Origin: Flammula alnicola
Taxonomy: Eukaryota; Basidiomycota; Agaricomycetes; Agaricales; Strophariaceae
DNA length: 64,000 nucleotides
NCBI GenBank assembly: GCA_015499995.1
Contig: JADNRV010000067.1
Location: forward strand, 1 to 64,000
Direction: 5' to 3'
Position 1 is the first letter of the stretch. The number at the start of each line of letters is the position of its first letter. The position numbers and the translations under genes were made by a program. The notes below the pieces were generated by a model. That model was not told the origin of the DNA. It was given only the letters and a program-made list of their open reading frames with translations, and did not search any database. Shown one piece after another: positions 9,592-20,903 of the stretch.

Positions 9592-12500
9592 AGCAGGATT
9601 ACTGGCGTTTGTAACGGGACAGCCCTTTGCAGCGCCTTGAGTCCAGTTCAGGTAGGAGAGGTTGGCGTTCATCTACCTGTGTTGTCAATTGCGCCCCTCC
9701 CTCCATCTTCTAGCAGGATTACTGGTGTTTGTGACGGGATAGCCCTTTGCAGCGTCTTGAGTCCGATTCGGCTAGGAGAGGTTGTCGTTTATCCACCTAT
9801 ACTATCAATCGTGTAACCCCGTTATTCAGCCCAGCTCCCAACTAGCTCAAGAACTCGTCGCCTGCCAACTACCATGCAACCTGCACCACGACGTTCACTC
9901 ATCTGGATTGATTCGACGAGCTCGTTATGTGGAAAACTATACCCAAGGACCTTCTTATATTCCTTTGCCGTGGTTTTCGAGGCGAACCTCAACCTCAAGC
10001 TTGCTGACGACGAGAACCACGTCCCCTCAGCATCCCACATCTGACACCACTTACGGTGTCCCAAGGCCTCGGTGACAGTGTCGCTCCAACCTTGAGGATT
10101 GTGATTTGTTCCTACGGTTTCTCCCTCCACATACGGGTCGCTGGAGTCGGCGCTATCCGTCTACGCGCTCACCTATCGTCCGCCCCTCATGGGATCAATC
10201 CCATCGCCCTTCATTCTGTCAATCCCTGCCCATGCCACGCTTGTCAGGGTTGATTCAACGAGACTGTGCATGGTCAATCCGTTGTGAAACTGGCCAAATT
10301 TGTAGTCAAGGTCCGAACCCCATCTGCAGAATTCTACGTGCTTTAGCCTACCGAACGTTATCTGAAAAACCAAATAATGATGGGCAACGGCATAACACTC
10401 ATCTGGATTGATTCGATGAGCATGTGCTCTCCTTGCTGGTTGCTTGCTGCTTTGTACATTCCTTTATCAGCCCTGGGTGGAGTCGCTGTTGAAAACAACA
10501 TCCATCTTCCAACAACATTGACACGTCGACCTGCGCAATATCACCCATCGATTTTCAGCCGTGTTTCACGATGGCCATAACTACCGTGGTTCCTATCAGT
10601 AGCCATGAGACTGTTGCAAGCCTCGGTGAGCGTTGATGACGCTGTGACGAAAAGGTAAGGCATTTAGACTGATTCGCATTATGCCAGCATTAACAATTTT
10701 CTCCTCCAGCTCGACCGCTTGGGTGACTCTGTTGGTTAGCCTTAAATTTCGCCAAGACAATTCATTGTTGTCTCGCCGTTGCCTGCATCATCGCATGCAA
10801 CAACCTCACTTCCCTGTACCCTTTGTATTTTTCATTTATCTCCCTGCATATCCAACATCGCCCTGGTTACCTTGTTGTCCACTGGAGGAATAAGGGATTT
10901 ATCTCAGTACATAACCCTCCTGACTTCAGAGCTTTATTAATTGTTCATTTCTGCCGTATGCCGTTCTTCTGCGACTGTATCAGCCATGGTTGTGGAAAAC
11001 AACCTCACGGAACCGAGCACGACAAACGAACTATCGAAAAACATCGACTGGCGGATTATCGGTTCTTGGTCAATAGGGCCCACGACGAGGAGTTGCAGAA
11101 GACTGACCAGGCTATCGCGTCTTTCGTTGCATCCATGTCTCTGGCGGACAAGACTTCCGGACCCGCAACGAAATCGGGAAGTCGGCTTTGGTCATTGGCA
11201 TCACCCGCTCAGGCGGATGTTGACATGATGGAGGCTCACATTGCCGAGCATCGCTCATCAAATCTGCCTCGCTCGCCGCCTAGCAAGAGGGAACGCATCA
11301 CAGAGTTTCTTGATCGGTTGAAGACAATTGAAAAGAGGTTAAATGAACTGAGCTCCAACACCTCCTCTCGGTTAGCAATTATTGGATCTCCCTGTCGCGT
11401 GGGCGAGCTGTTTCCTTTGGAACGCGACCTACAACTCGCCCAAGATCTTCATTCGGACCTACTCCGCCTCAAATCGGCTTTAACGAGGTGGTTGCCACGA
11501 AACAATCACTAGTCGAGCATCTCGACAATCTCCTGCAAGCTCTCAAGACTGCAAAGAAAACATGGACAAAGGCTTCGATCCAGGCTGGTCAGCAGCCTTT
11601 GGCCCCGCCGGGAGAACACGGCGGTCCATCGGAGTATAAGTCTGGTTAGTGGTCTACTCCAGCACTGTCTTGTCTTTCCGAATGCTTACAGACTTCTTTC
11701 AGAACACCATTATCACCCCATTCTCAACGGGATGAACCCTGTCATACAAGCTATAGTGTTTACCATGGTGGCATTGCAGATTATCTCAAAGGTTGCCCGT
11801 TCTGGATGCCACTTTGTTCTGGAAATGATGGGCTATGTCGTACGGCTCGCTCTTCTTGGATCGCAGGATCACATTTCTCCTCAAACTGCAAAGCTCCTCA
11901 GCGACCTTCCAGTCGATCCTGAAGCAGCCACCAGACAATTTCGACTTGACGCAAAGAGCACGATTTACGCCGCTTGCCCCAATCCCAACTGCCACCAGAC
12001 ATACAAACCGACATACAGGGATGGCTGCCCTCTCGCAGAGTATCCAAGGCACTGCACCCATAAGCGGTTTGCAAATAGCCCGTCTTGTGGAACGGGTCTT
12101 ACTAGACCTCGCTTTGTCCATGACGTCGAAATCCGTACCCCCATCAAACCATTCATCAGCTTCGACTTCAAAGATTGGCTTGCAGGCCTAGTTTCACGTC
12201 CAGGTTACGAAGACCGCATGGATGGTGCATGGAAGAAGACCGGCATCGATCCAGCAAACGGAATGTCTGACATATTGGAAGCGGATTTTCTCCGTAATTT
12301 TCTTGGTCCCGATGGCGAGAAACAGTTTAAGGATGGTGGAAGTGAAGGACGTTATGTCTTCAGCCTTTGTGTCGACTTCTTCAACCCTCTTTCGAACAAA
12401 CAAGCGGGGAAGAAGGCGTCTATCGGAATTATATCCCTAGCGTGTTTGAACCTCCCTCCTGATGAACGCCACAAACCAGAGAACATGTTTCTCGCTGGTA

Positions 12501-14741
12501 TCATCCCTGGGCCGAATGAACCGCCTCTGAACTTGCTGAATCACTATCTTACGCCGATTGTGGACGATCTCCTGGAGCTTTGGAACCCTGGTGTACGGTT
12601 TTCACGTACGTACAATTACCCAATAGGTCGAACTTCACGCTGTGCCCTCATTGCAGTCATTTGCGACCTTCTTGCCGCTCGCAAAGCAGGGGGCTTTGCA
12701 TCGTTTCATCACCAGCACTTCTGCTCTATGTGCCACTGCACAAGAATTAAAGAGGGTTATGGAAGTACCGACTATGAATGTTGGCGTAGGAGGACCGACT
12801 CCGAATGTCGAAAATTCTCGGAAGCCTTTACCCAAGCTCCTGATGTTGCTTCACAAAATGCTATATTTGAGGCCAGTGGGATTCGTTATTCCGAACTATC
12901 TCGTCTTCCGTACTTTGACATGGCCCAATGCATTGTTGTGGATGCGATGCACAACCTCTTCCTTGGGCTCATCAAAGAGCATTTCCATAACATCATAGGA
13001 ATTGGGCAGGCGAAGACCGCGGAGGGCGCTGTTGTTCCTGTTGAATTCCCCGATCCGCCTAGTGACTTTACGAATGCTGAACGGAAGTCTCTTGCGACCT
13101 TGCAAAAAATGTTGCAAGAGCCTCTAAACGACGCAGTTGAAGCTTCCGCAGAAGCTGTCAAAAAGAAGCTAATGAGATTGCATCATCGCTCTCTTGCATT
13201 TGCATGTGAAATGCTTGACGTCGACGAGGAAAAGGTGTTTCTGAATGACGCAGGACACGCCGTTCATTCCAAGGCCACATGTTGTGAAGATCTGCTTTAT
13301 TGGGTGTGTTACATTCTTCTCTTCAGGCTCTCCATTTTAACTGTTGGCCAAACAGCGTTTTGATCAGATCGAGTACCGTGATGCGGGTGCCAATACGTCG
13401 ACGCGGCTCGGACAAGTGCTAACGGATCAGGAGCTGAACCAAATTTGGTCCGATTTGTCGGAAATCTCAACGCCGACATGGGTTACTTCAGTTCCGTCGA
13501 ACCTAGGAAGTGCCTCACATGGAAAACTCAAGGCAGACCAATGGAGGACGCTGGGCATCACCTACCTTCCACTTTCGCTGATCCGACTCTGGGGTCTCCT
13601 TGATTCTAATGACCGGCGGTCGCAAAAATGCCAGGAGATTTTGGACGTTACCATCTCGCTCATCTCGGCTGTTGTTCTGGCATCCTCCCGCACCACTTCT
13701 CCTGCCATCGCAACTGCGTATCTTATCCACATGAAGGCGTATATGGAAGGCGTCAAGAGGCTCTTCCCTCAATATCAGTTTCGTGCAAACCATCACATGG
13801 CGTTACACTTGCATGAATATCTTCGGCGGTTCGGCCCAGTTCATGGATGGTGGACATTTCCATTTGAGAGGTTGATTGGTATGCTGGAACGAATACCGAC
13901 GAACTTTAAAATCGGTATGTAGACGATCTTTCTTTTCATTTTTTTTTTGCTTACATGTAATGCGCATTTTTCTTCTAGGTCAACTAGAACAGACGATTTC
14001 AGAGAGTTTCACCCGGGCGGCAAACCTTCGAGCTTTCGTCTACAAGACGAATCAATGCCCACCTGCCATTCTCGGCTGCCAATCGATTTTTAATCGACTC
14101 ATCGACCCCCGTACTCGCAGTACCTTAACGTCGGACATGATGAGTTTCACGGCTGTTGAACAACCGGAAGTTGTCATCTGGAACCCTATGGCTACATCGA
14201 AGGTTCCATTGAAGCTGCAAACAATTGTCCGCCGATACAATAGCAATGCTCGTGTGGACCGCGCGCAGTTCCTGACAAATATCACCATTCGTGGGTTGCG
14301 CTATACGACCTCTACAAAGGGTTTTGGAAATTCCTGTGCACTCCTTGGATTGCCCTCTTCTGACATCAAGGTTCCTGCCGTCATCGACTCCATCTTCAAA
14401 ATCCAAGCTTCGGTCGATACGGTGGAGATCCTCCTTGCTGTACGTCGCTACAAAACACTACGAAACCCTTGCAATGGAAGCTCTCGATTTCAGGCGGTCG
14501 GGGCTTCGATTTGGTCTTCGGAACTTGGAGACCTTGAAATTGTCAAACCAGGAAGCGTTGATTCGCACTACGCATCCCTCTCCTTTGAAACGGCCGGGTT
14601 GGGCGCAGTTATCGCTGTGATCTCTCTTGCGAGAGTGTCGCCGCCTGTACAAGCAGACGATGACTCTGATATGCTGGATATTACTATCGCTTTGAACCAC
14701 TTAGACTTGTAATTTTTGTCTGTAATAGTACATAGGGCGAT
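9592..14741 (+). mobile_element. Tnp2 (CACTA/En-Spm-like) DNA transposon, near full length
   Basis: The 5' region (9592-10957) consists of two T tandem units, then sequence containing repeated CTCATC...GATGAG hairpin motifs (for example 10398-10420), then the transposase gene. The 3' limit near 14741 is where homology to the shortened copy at 4505-5264 stops. The shortened copy ends CATAGTG there (CACTA on the complement); this copy has CATAGGG, one base off. The 5' terminus is not settled; CACTACTACCAGCAGG at 9587 is a candidate. No target duplication could be matched. Confidence 0.65.
10958..14712 (+). CDS. Tnp2 / Transposase_21-type transposase, with one apparent frameshift
   Basis: The ATG at 10958 opens a cysteine-rich start (MPFFCDCISHGCGK). 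This is followed by an exon to about 11645, with an apparent +1 shift near 11485-11495, and a short intron ending at 11701. The main exon runs to 13303, then introns at 13304-13355 (phase 0) and 13915-13978 (phase 1), and stop TAA at 14710-14712. The core reads SLCVDFFNPLSNKQAGKKAS, then LPPDERHKPENMFLAGIIPG, then CSMCHC, DMAQCIVVDAMHNLFLGLIK and FRANHHMALHLHEYLRRFGP. This order is typical of the long agaricomycete Tnp2 proteins that move CACTA-type elements. The shift in the N-terminal exon probably inactivates this copy unless it is a sequencing error. Confidence 0.85.
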
Positions 14742-14744
14742 CTT

Positions 14745-16500
14745 TTGTTTGTTGTTATTTGGTTGAGCATGTACGAAGCTTGCTTCAGAGTGACGAAATT
14801 TGGGGGCTTTGTCTTCGTCGATGCTTGAACCAGTTTGTAATCCTACCGTTCAACGTCGGCTGAGAAATTTTTTCTCAGACATCCAATACACCTTTTGACA
14901 TAAAGGAATTATCTTAGCGCTTATTCATGATAATTATATGGCTCAGGCAATGTAGAGTGATTTAGGATCCTTCGAAGGAGGCTTCCCTTCTAAGCATGCA
15001 GCCATCCTGGTGCCATAAAACATTTGCATCACACAGTTTTAGCATATATATCTATGATTGTGCAAACAAATTGGAGCTTAGAAGTACTTCAGCACCTAAA
15101 ATCCTCCTCCCAATGTACGAGAATCCATGAAGCGCACTCGATGCGACAGAAATTTGGGCTCGCCCATGTATATGCCCCTCACCTACTTCCCGATAATGCT
15201 CGATCTCAAGGTTTCAGCCAAGGATTGTATATATGTTCTATATCTCATATCAAATTTTCTTTTAATGAAAAACGCCCAGTAATAACCTTGTATTCATCAC
15301 ATATTGTCAACCAAGGATTTCACAAAATGATTCTTGTATATGGACTGGAAATCTTTCGAGACAATTATTTTTATTAAAAATTACATAGAATGGTAGCTAT
15401 GCATCCTGGCTTTATGATACAGTTCACTTGAACTTGAAGAAGAAAGGCTGAGACCTCGTTGAGTTATATACCATTCAGAAAGCCCATCAAATCCGTCACT
15501 CTGAAGCGAGCCCCTTCAACGAAGGTGTCCGGGAACCGGAGCAGGGGCTTGCTCCGAACCCATGAATCCTTTCTCCTCCAAGCCCCACCCACCCGTTATA
15601 CCCACCCCGTAAGTCCCCTTTTGTCGCGTCATCTGGCGTCGACGAAGGTTTTTCTTGTTGATTTTTCATTACTTACCATTTTTATTTTTTACAGCCGCCC
15701 ACCGCTGTCGCCCACCGACAAACGATCTCTCGGGTCTTGGACCGTTCCACCACCACCAAAGTTGCAGAAGGTTCCAGATTTCGAGAGTCCGCCCCTCCCA
15801 TTCGTGGGCTTCAACCATAGCCTCGACATGCATGCTGCGCCTCTGTAACCACCCTCATTGTTTTGCGAGCCATGCTCCATGTCCAGACACCAAAAAACAT
15901 ATCTGTCAGGACATTGGCGCTACCTCAAAAGCGCGACACACCCCACCGTACACCTAGTTTTCGCAATACCACCGGCATGCTGCATCTCTATTCATCTTCC
16001 ACACCCTTCTGCTCGTTCTAGATATCAAAAGAGTGACCAGCTTGCTGATACTGTGTTGGAAAATGCGGCTTGTCTTCGTGAAGCTTGCAACCTCTTCTAA
16101 AGCCACCTTCATGTTGTCCTACGAGCACCCCTTTGTGCCCTAGAGGTCGAAATATGGCCCGGCCACTTTCTGCTACTTCTAAAATTGACCAACAGCAGTT
16201 TCAGAAGGCGAACGACACCCCGATACAATCACAAACCCCTTCCACTTGGCCATGCAGAATCTGAACAATGGGCATCCCTGCGCTGTTTTTCAAGTCATGC
16301 TGTGTATCCATAAGTGGTTTACTTAGATGGAAATGAGGAGAGATATTAAGCCGCTAGGGGCAAAGATTGCCAATATTGAGATCGCTCCGTCTATCACCTG
16401 CAGATCTGCCCAGTGCCCCCTGCCTTAGACCCCACCCGGGCCATCATGCGCCTTGGCTCTGCTGTCCCAGCTGCTTTGCCAAAGTTTCCAAAGTTTCATT
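14745..16500. other. No gene seen; contains one P module (15570-15765, plus)
   Basis: AT-rich sequence to about 15540, then the P module with its intron-like GTAAGTCC...TTTTTTACAG boundaries at 15608-15694. Only short unrelated ORFs otherwise. Confidence 0.5.
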
Positions 16501-16503
16501 GTA

Positions 16504-16680
16504 CAGTCGAACCCCTCATAACCCATACCTCTGGTAACCCATAACCCCTCATATCCCATAGGTTTTAGCGGCTACCAAACCGAGATTTACACCAAAATTG
16601 ACCTCTCATAACCCATAACCCCCCATAACCCATAGCGTGGGCCGTCCACCGCGGGGTATGGGTTAAGAGAGGTTCGACTG
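16504..16680. mobile_element. 177-bp pogo/Tc1-like MITE with TA duplication
   Basis: The element starts CAGTCGAACCCCTCATAACC and its reverse complement starts CAGTCGAACCTCTCTTAACC. The inverted repeats agree at about 25 of 28 positions and the element is flanked by TA on both sides (16502-16503, 16681-16682). The inside repeats the ATAACCCATA motif. CAGT-type ends and a TA target are features of the pogo/Tigger branch of Tc1-mariner. No coding capacity. Confidence 0.88.
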
Positions 16681-16999
16681 TATATTATCTGGTCGGTGAT
16701 AGTAGGCCGAGGGGCTACTGGGAACGGAGACGGGCGAAAGATTGACACCGTTCCGACACCCCCTGGGCGTGCGCATAAAATACGCCTCTGGTCATCCTTT
16801 GTTCAGGATGAACAAGAGATGGGCAGCGGGTCCGCTGCGGAGGCTGGACCCAGCGTTGCATTACGACCGCGGCAGTGAGACTGGGGAGCGCCTGCGGAGT
16901 AATGGAGAGAGAGGTTGACGAGGAGAAACTCCTGCGTCTCGGCAGGGATTAGACTTTTGTAAACCTCTCCGATTTTTAAATTAAACGGTGGTGTAGTTG

Positions 17000-17520
17000 T
17001 TGTTTGTGCAAGATGGTTGAGCCAAACAGCGGGAAATCTTCGTCGCTTTCTTTCTCCCTCAGGCCTCAACGTTTCAACCGCGATCGCCCTCTGGATTGCT
17101 CCGAGGACTATGAAGTGGATTTTTGTTGTCTATTTGCGAGCGGAGCGAGCATCCCTTCTCTAAGGGTGAATGGAACGTCGAGTCACTCTTCATTCGTGCT
17201 TTTGCATTGGGATAGCCCTCTGCAGCACCCTTATATCCTCCAACCGTCCCGGGTCAGCGTGTTTGGTTCGCTCAACTTGACATCGCATTTTGTGTTGTCA
17301 TCGCAAGATGGTGCCATTGGGAAAAATCTTCAGCAGGACGAGCTCTTGCCCGTGTCACTCAATGCCGTTGCGGGCACATTGTGCATCTTGGCCAATCCTT
17401 CCTTGATCGTCTTACACGCTCAACAAGTTGCCTACAGGTAATCCTTATACTCTATACATATATGCAGAAAATTGAAGAATTTTCGTGTCTAGATATCCAG
17501 AAAAAGGGCAGTCTTTGACT
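17000..17520 (+). repeat. B module, extended copy
   Basis: Matches 3105-3310 and 53137-53350 in its first half. Its second half (ACCCTTATATCCTCC through TTGCCTACAGGTAATCC) matches 23340-23580. The latter contains an open stretch ending at a plausible donor (CTACAG, then GTAATCC), but no family is recognised. Confidence 0.6.
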
Positions 17521-17812
17521 GTGTGTCATGGCTCTAGGATGACGAAGTGAGCCTTGCCCGCGCCAAGTTGGCGGATATGTATTATCGGGAAGGTCTGGTT
17601 GGACCGGCCCTCAGAAACTCGGGGTCTTTGACTTCGACTCAAGACACCATCTGGCCTCAATTAAGTTTATATCGGCCCTCTGGACTGTTCCGAGGACTGC
17701 ACCACCGCAATCAACATCCTCACTCAAGAAACCGGCTCCCAGCGAGATTCTGCGACTTACGCTCAAGTCTCCGATATCGACCTTACGAATACTTCGACCC
17801 TTCGCTGGACAG

Positions 17813-17995
17813 GTCTATCGTCGAAAAATATAAGGAGGAAAGTCGGATGCACACCGCCGACAAAGTCATGATGGATACTGAGGTAACTTTTCCTTCTTCG
17901 TCTCATCCCAGATATTGATCCAACTTTGCTGAACAGGACCGTAAAAATACTCTCAAGGCGTACGTGTGTGACATACGCGGCAATAATGAGGTCAT
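17813..17995 (+). pseudogene. Hsp110 (Hsp70-like, Sse1/Hsp88) C-terminal fragment with intron
   Basis: The translation gives VEKYKEESRMHTADKVMMDT, an intron at 17883-17936 (GTAACTTT to GAACAG), then DRKNTLKAYVCDIRGNNEV. This matches the C-terminal helical region of fungal Hsp110 chaperones, nucleotide-exchange factors for Hsp70, where MHAADK..MDTEDRKN is a characteristic stretch. Nothing else of the gene is intact here. The intron is retained, so the copy came from DNA and not from mRNA. A second, more decayed copy lies at 52088-52500. Confidence 0.75.
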
Positions 17996-18310
17996 GCCCC
18001 CTACAGCGTGCGCGGTTAACCCGTGGTAAATTAACATCCGCATAATCAAAGTTCGACACGAACAAAACCCACCTTCATGCTCTGGTTGTGCAGATCCAGA
18101 AAGAATGCAGTACGCCGGCCAAAGGCCTCGCTGATTGCGGGTCCATGTCCATTCTTCTGCGTTCCGCACGAGAAAGGACGGCTGGTGAGAGCGACACGCT
18201 GACCGAGTCCAAAAAGTCTGAGTTTGTTTCCAAAGTTCCTTACCAGACAAACGGTGACTCACTCAACTCGCTCACTGTCAGTGAGTGTGACTGACAACCT
18301 CATCCGATTC
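17996..18310 (+). repeat. Repeat shared with 52488-52835
   Basis: The block beginning CTACAGCGTGCGCGGTTA and ending with GAGTTTGTTTCCAAAGTTCC and GTGACTGACAACCTCATCCG recurs at 52488-52835. Its tail recurs at 51885-51995 and about 31960-32000. It always precedes T units. Confidence 0.65.
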
Positions 18311-18315
18311 CACTG

Positions 18316-18540
18316 GCAGGATTACTGGCGTTTGTAACGGGATAGCCCCTTGCAGCGCCTTGAGTCCAGTTCGGCTAGGAGAGGTTGGCATTCATCCTGT
18401 ATTGTCAATGGCGTCCCTCCCTCCATCTTCTAGCAGGATTTCTGGCGTTTGTGACGGGATAGCCCTTTGCAGCGTCTCGAGTCCAATTCAGCTTCGAGAG
18501 GTTGGCGTTTATCCACCTATATTATCAATCGGGTAACGTT
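18316..18540 (+). repeat. T tandem units (about 118 bp each)
   Basis: Two units with the core GGATTACTGGCGTTTGTAAC, GATAGCCC(C/T)TTGCAGCG and CATCTTCTAGCAGG. The same unit occurs at 4505-4740, 9592-9815, 22575-22672 (minus), 24199-24430, 32000-32050, 52000-52060 and 52835-53135. Confidence 0.8.
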
Positions 18541-18799
18541 ATTCAGCCCAACTCCCAGTATTTGGGCCCAAACCAGCAGCAGCACAGTGCGGGATGACCC
18601 TCGACAGAAGGACAAGCACATGCGTGTCGACGTTTACGTTGGACTACCTTCAGGAGATCAACGTTCCCTCTCAAGCAATATGTTTTTCTGTGGGTTGAGA
18701 GTGCAGACAGCTGGTTCGCGCGTTGTAAATTAATGTTGGTATGTCCTCGTCTTGTCCACGTGAATCTGTATACTGTATTTCAACGTATACATTTTACAG

Positions 18800-20780
18800 A
18801 TATGGCAAGAGACATTGCTGACCCGACACGAAACCCACCAGAGATGTATCCCCTGATTGAGAACGTCTGTCTTGGATTTCGTCGTCTCGAGGTGTTCGGC
18901 AAACCCTTTGGCGGCTTGCTAGTGTTAGTGGAGGAGAGGGCACGGAAGTCGAGGCCGGCGAAGCCTGATGTAGTCCTTTCGCTGCCCTGATAATCGCCTG
19001 AGCAGCAGGAGAATTATTCCTCGCGAACCCCGAAGTCGAGCCCGAGGGCGAGCTCATACGGCCCAATTGCAATCCAGACGACGAGCCACCGGCAGCACCC
19101 GCCGCCGCCATAGCAGCAGCGTACCGCAAGAAGGGCGTATACACCTTGACCTCCAACTCGCAGCTCTGTGCCTTCAGGATCCTGTCCTCCTTGTCCGTCG
19201 TGCCCGCTGGATCATGGAACGGCGACTGGTAGTCTTCTACTACCATTGACGAGTTCGTAGAAGCACCGGTAGCAGAGAAGCCTGCCCAGCATTGGCACTG
19301 GCACTGGGCCACCTGAGCGAAGGCGGAAGCCCAGATTGCCAGCGGCTGATCTCACCCTCGAGCGAGGCGGCTTGGTCCAGCGTGTACCCACAACAGCAGT
19401 CCGGATGGACGATGCGGCTCTTGATGCTCTGCGGAGCTGTGTTAACCTAATAATCAAATAAATATGTGCACTTTCCATGTTGGAAACACGATAGAAATAC
19501 AAAAAAGGCACACCGAAAACCTCGCGCCCAGATATGCCTCATCCCTATCAACAGCACGAGCTCCATCTCCTGCGCCGCAGAGCGCGTGCGTGGCACTTGC
19601 ACTAGCCGCCGCAGGCCTATGCCTCCTCTGCTTCGCAGCATAGTACTCCTCGTGCTGCCGCTGCCACTGCATAGCCATACCATTCCCATGGCTAAAGTCA
19701 CCCCCAGCATCGTCTTCGGACCCGTAGCCGTCCTGTTCCATCGTGTCAAGCAGCTGCTGCTTTGAAGTTCGTACGATTTGAATAGTAGCAATAGTTAGTG
19801 AGCACGCAGGCAGCTTCACGGCGCAGAAGTAGGGTGGGATGTAAGGGTGGTGGCCCAGCGCGTCAGACGTAAACCTATCGTTCAAAGAAGGAGATCAGGA
19901 AATTGGCCAGGAAAAGTATCCCGCACGACACGAGACGCAACCTCAAAAGAGTGGGAAGAGAAAGAGAACGTCAACTTATAGACCATAAAACAACACCTCC
20001 CACCAAAGCATCCTTTTCCACTCCTTCCTTGCCCTTTCCCTTTCCGCCTCCCGTTCTCGCTTGCTCGTCCCAAGTTTTCCTGACACAACACCAGCCATCG
20101 CACCTCCACCCCCACCACCAAGACTGCTACTGCCCCTCCTGTCGTTGCTACCACCACCACCACCCGAAGCAAGCTTGCTCCGCCGAGTCGATGCGGAAGA
20201 CGAGGATTCGCGGGCAAGACCCATCCCACGCGCCGCGTTTACGAACTTCCCGACCTGCAGTGGATACATGCTGGATACGGACATCGGAGGGGAAAGCAAA
20301 TGATGCAAATAATGAGCGACCCCGCAATGCAAACGAGACACACCAGCAGATAGTCCATCTTTTCGGCCTCCTCTGCTGCCGCCATCGTATATGCACTGCC
20401 ACTTCCGGACGAGGACGCCGTCGAGGAGGTGTGCATGCCCCATACGCCGAGGGCTTGTCGTGAGAGGGCATAGATCGCGGGGCTGTCTGTCGTTATCATG
20501 GTCGGAGTATGGCGTGGACGCGGTCGGGCAAGGCGAGCAAGCGAGGATGCGGTCAATTTTGGCTGGGTTCGATGTCAGAGAGTCCGATGGGGCGCTGATG
20601 GGGCGCTGATGGCTGATGTTGGGGTTATCGTCGTGCTGGGTTGGGAACAGGAGGAAGGCGATGATGGCTAACGAGTGCAGGCAAAGGTACGCGATGCACA
20701 TTGTGCCGCGGACGAAAGGAACGATGACGAACACATATTCTGCCAAGCCAAATTCTAACCACTTGTTGCGAAATTTCACC
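18800..20780 (-). pseudogene. Decayed, unidentified minus-strand gene
   Basis: Protein-like segments lie in changing minus-strand frames. They are a hydrophobic segment (LLVCLVCIAGSLIICIICF, about 20320), Ser/Gly-rich linkers with KREREAERERARKEWKRMLW (about 20040), PYIPPYFCAVKLPACSLTIA (about 19820), RWTKPPRSR (about 19385), and VPMLGRLLCYRCFYELVNGS (about 19260) continued by CELEVKVYTPFLRYAAAMAA (about 19120). The constant order suggests one former membrane-anchored protein broken by frameshifts and introns. I do not recognise the family. A different frame would be needed for each piece, so it is not functional as it stands. Confidence 0.45.
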
Positions 20781-20903
20781 AGGTGATTAGCAATATGTAC
20801 AGCTTGTACTTGTTCTGGAAAGAAATATCAATTTTTGGCTAAGTTATTTATATTACAAGAGTGTAACACTTGTTTGCCGGTGGATGACTGTAGTGTAAAT
20901 TTA

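Noticed and set aside
9587..9602. CACTACTACCAGCAGG as the 5' terminus of the Tnp2 element
   Set aside because: Related copies read CACTGG or CACTAG at this place and no matching target duplication was found, so the terminus is left open.
10958..14712. KDZ-family transposase (the usual partner of fungal TET/JBP genes)
   Set aside because: The motifs are those of Tnp2/Transposase_21 (NKQAGKKAS, LAGIIPG, MHNLFLGL); no KDZ signature was found anywhere in the window.
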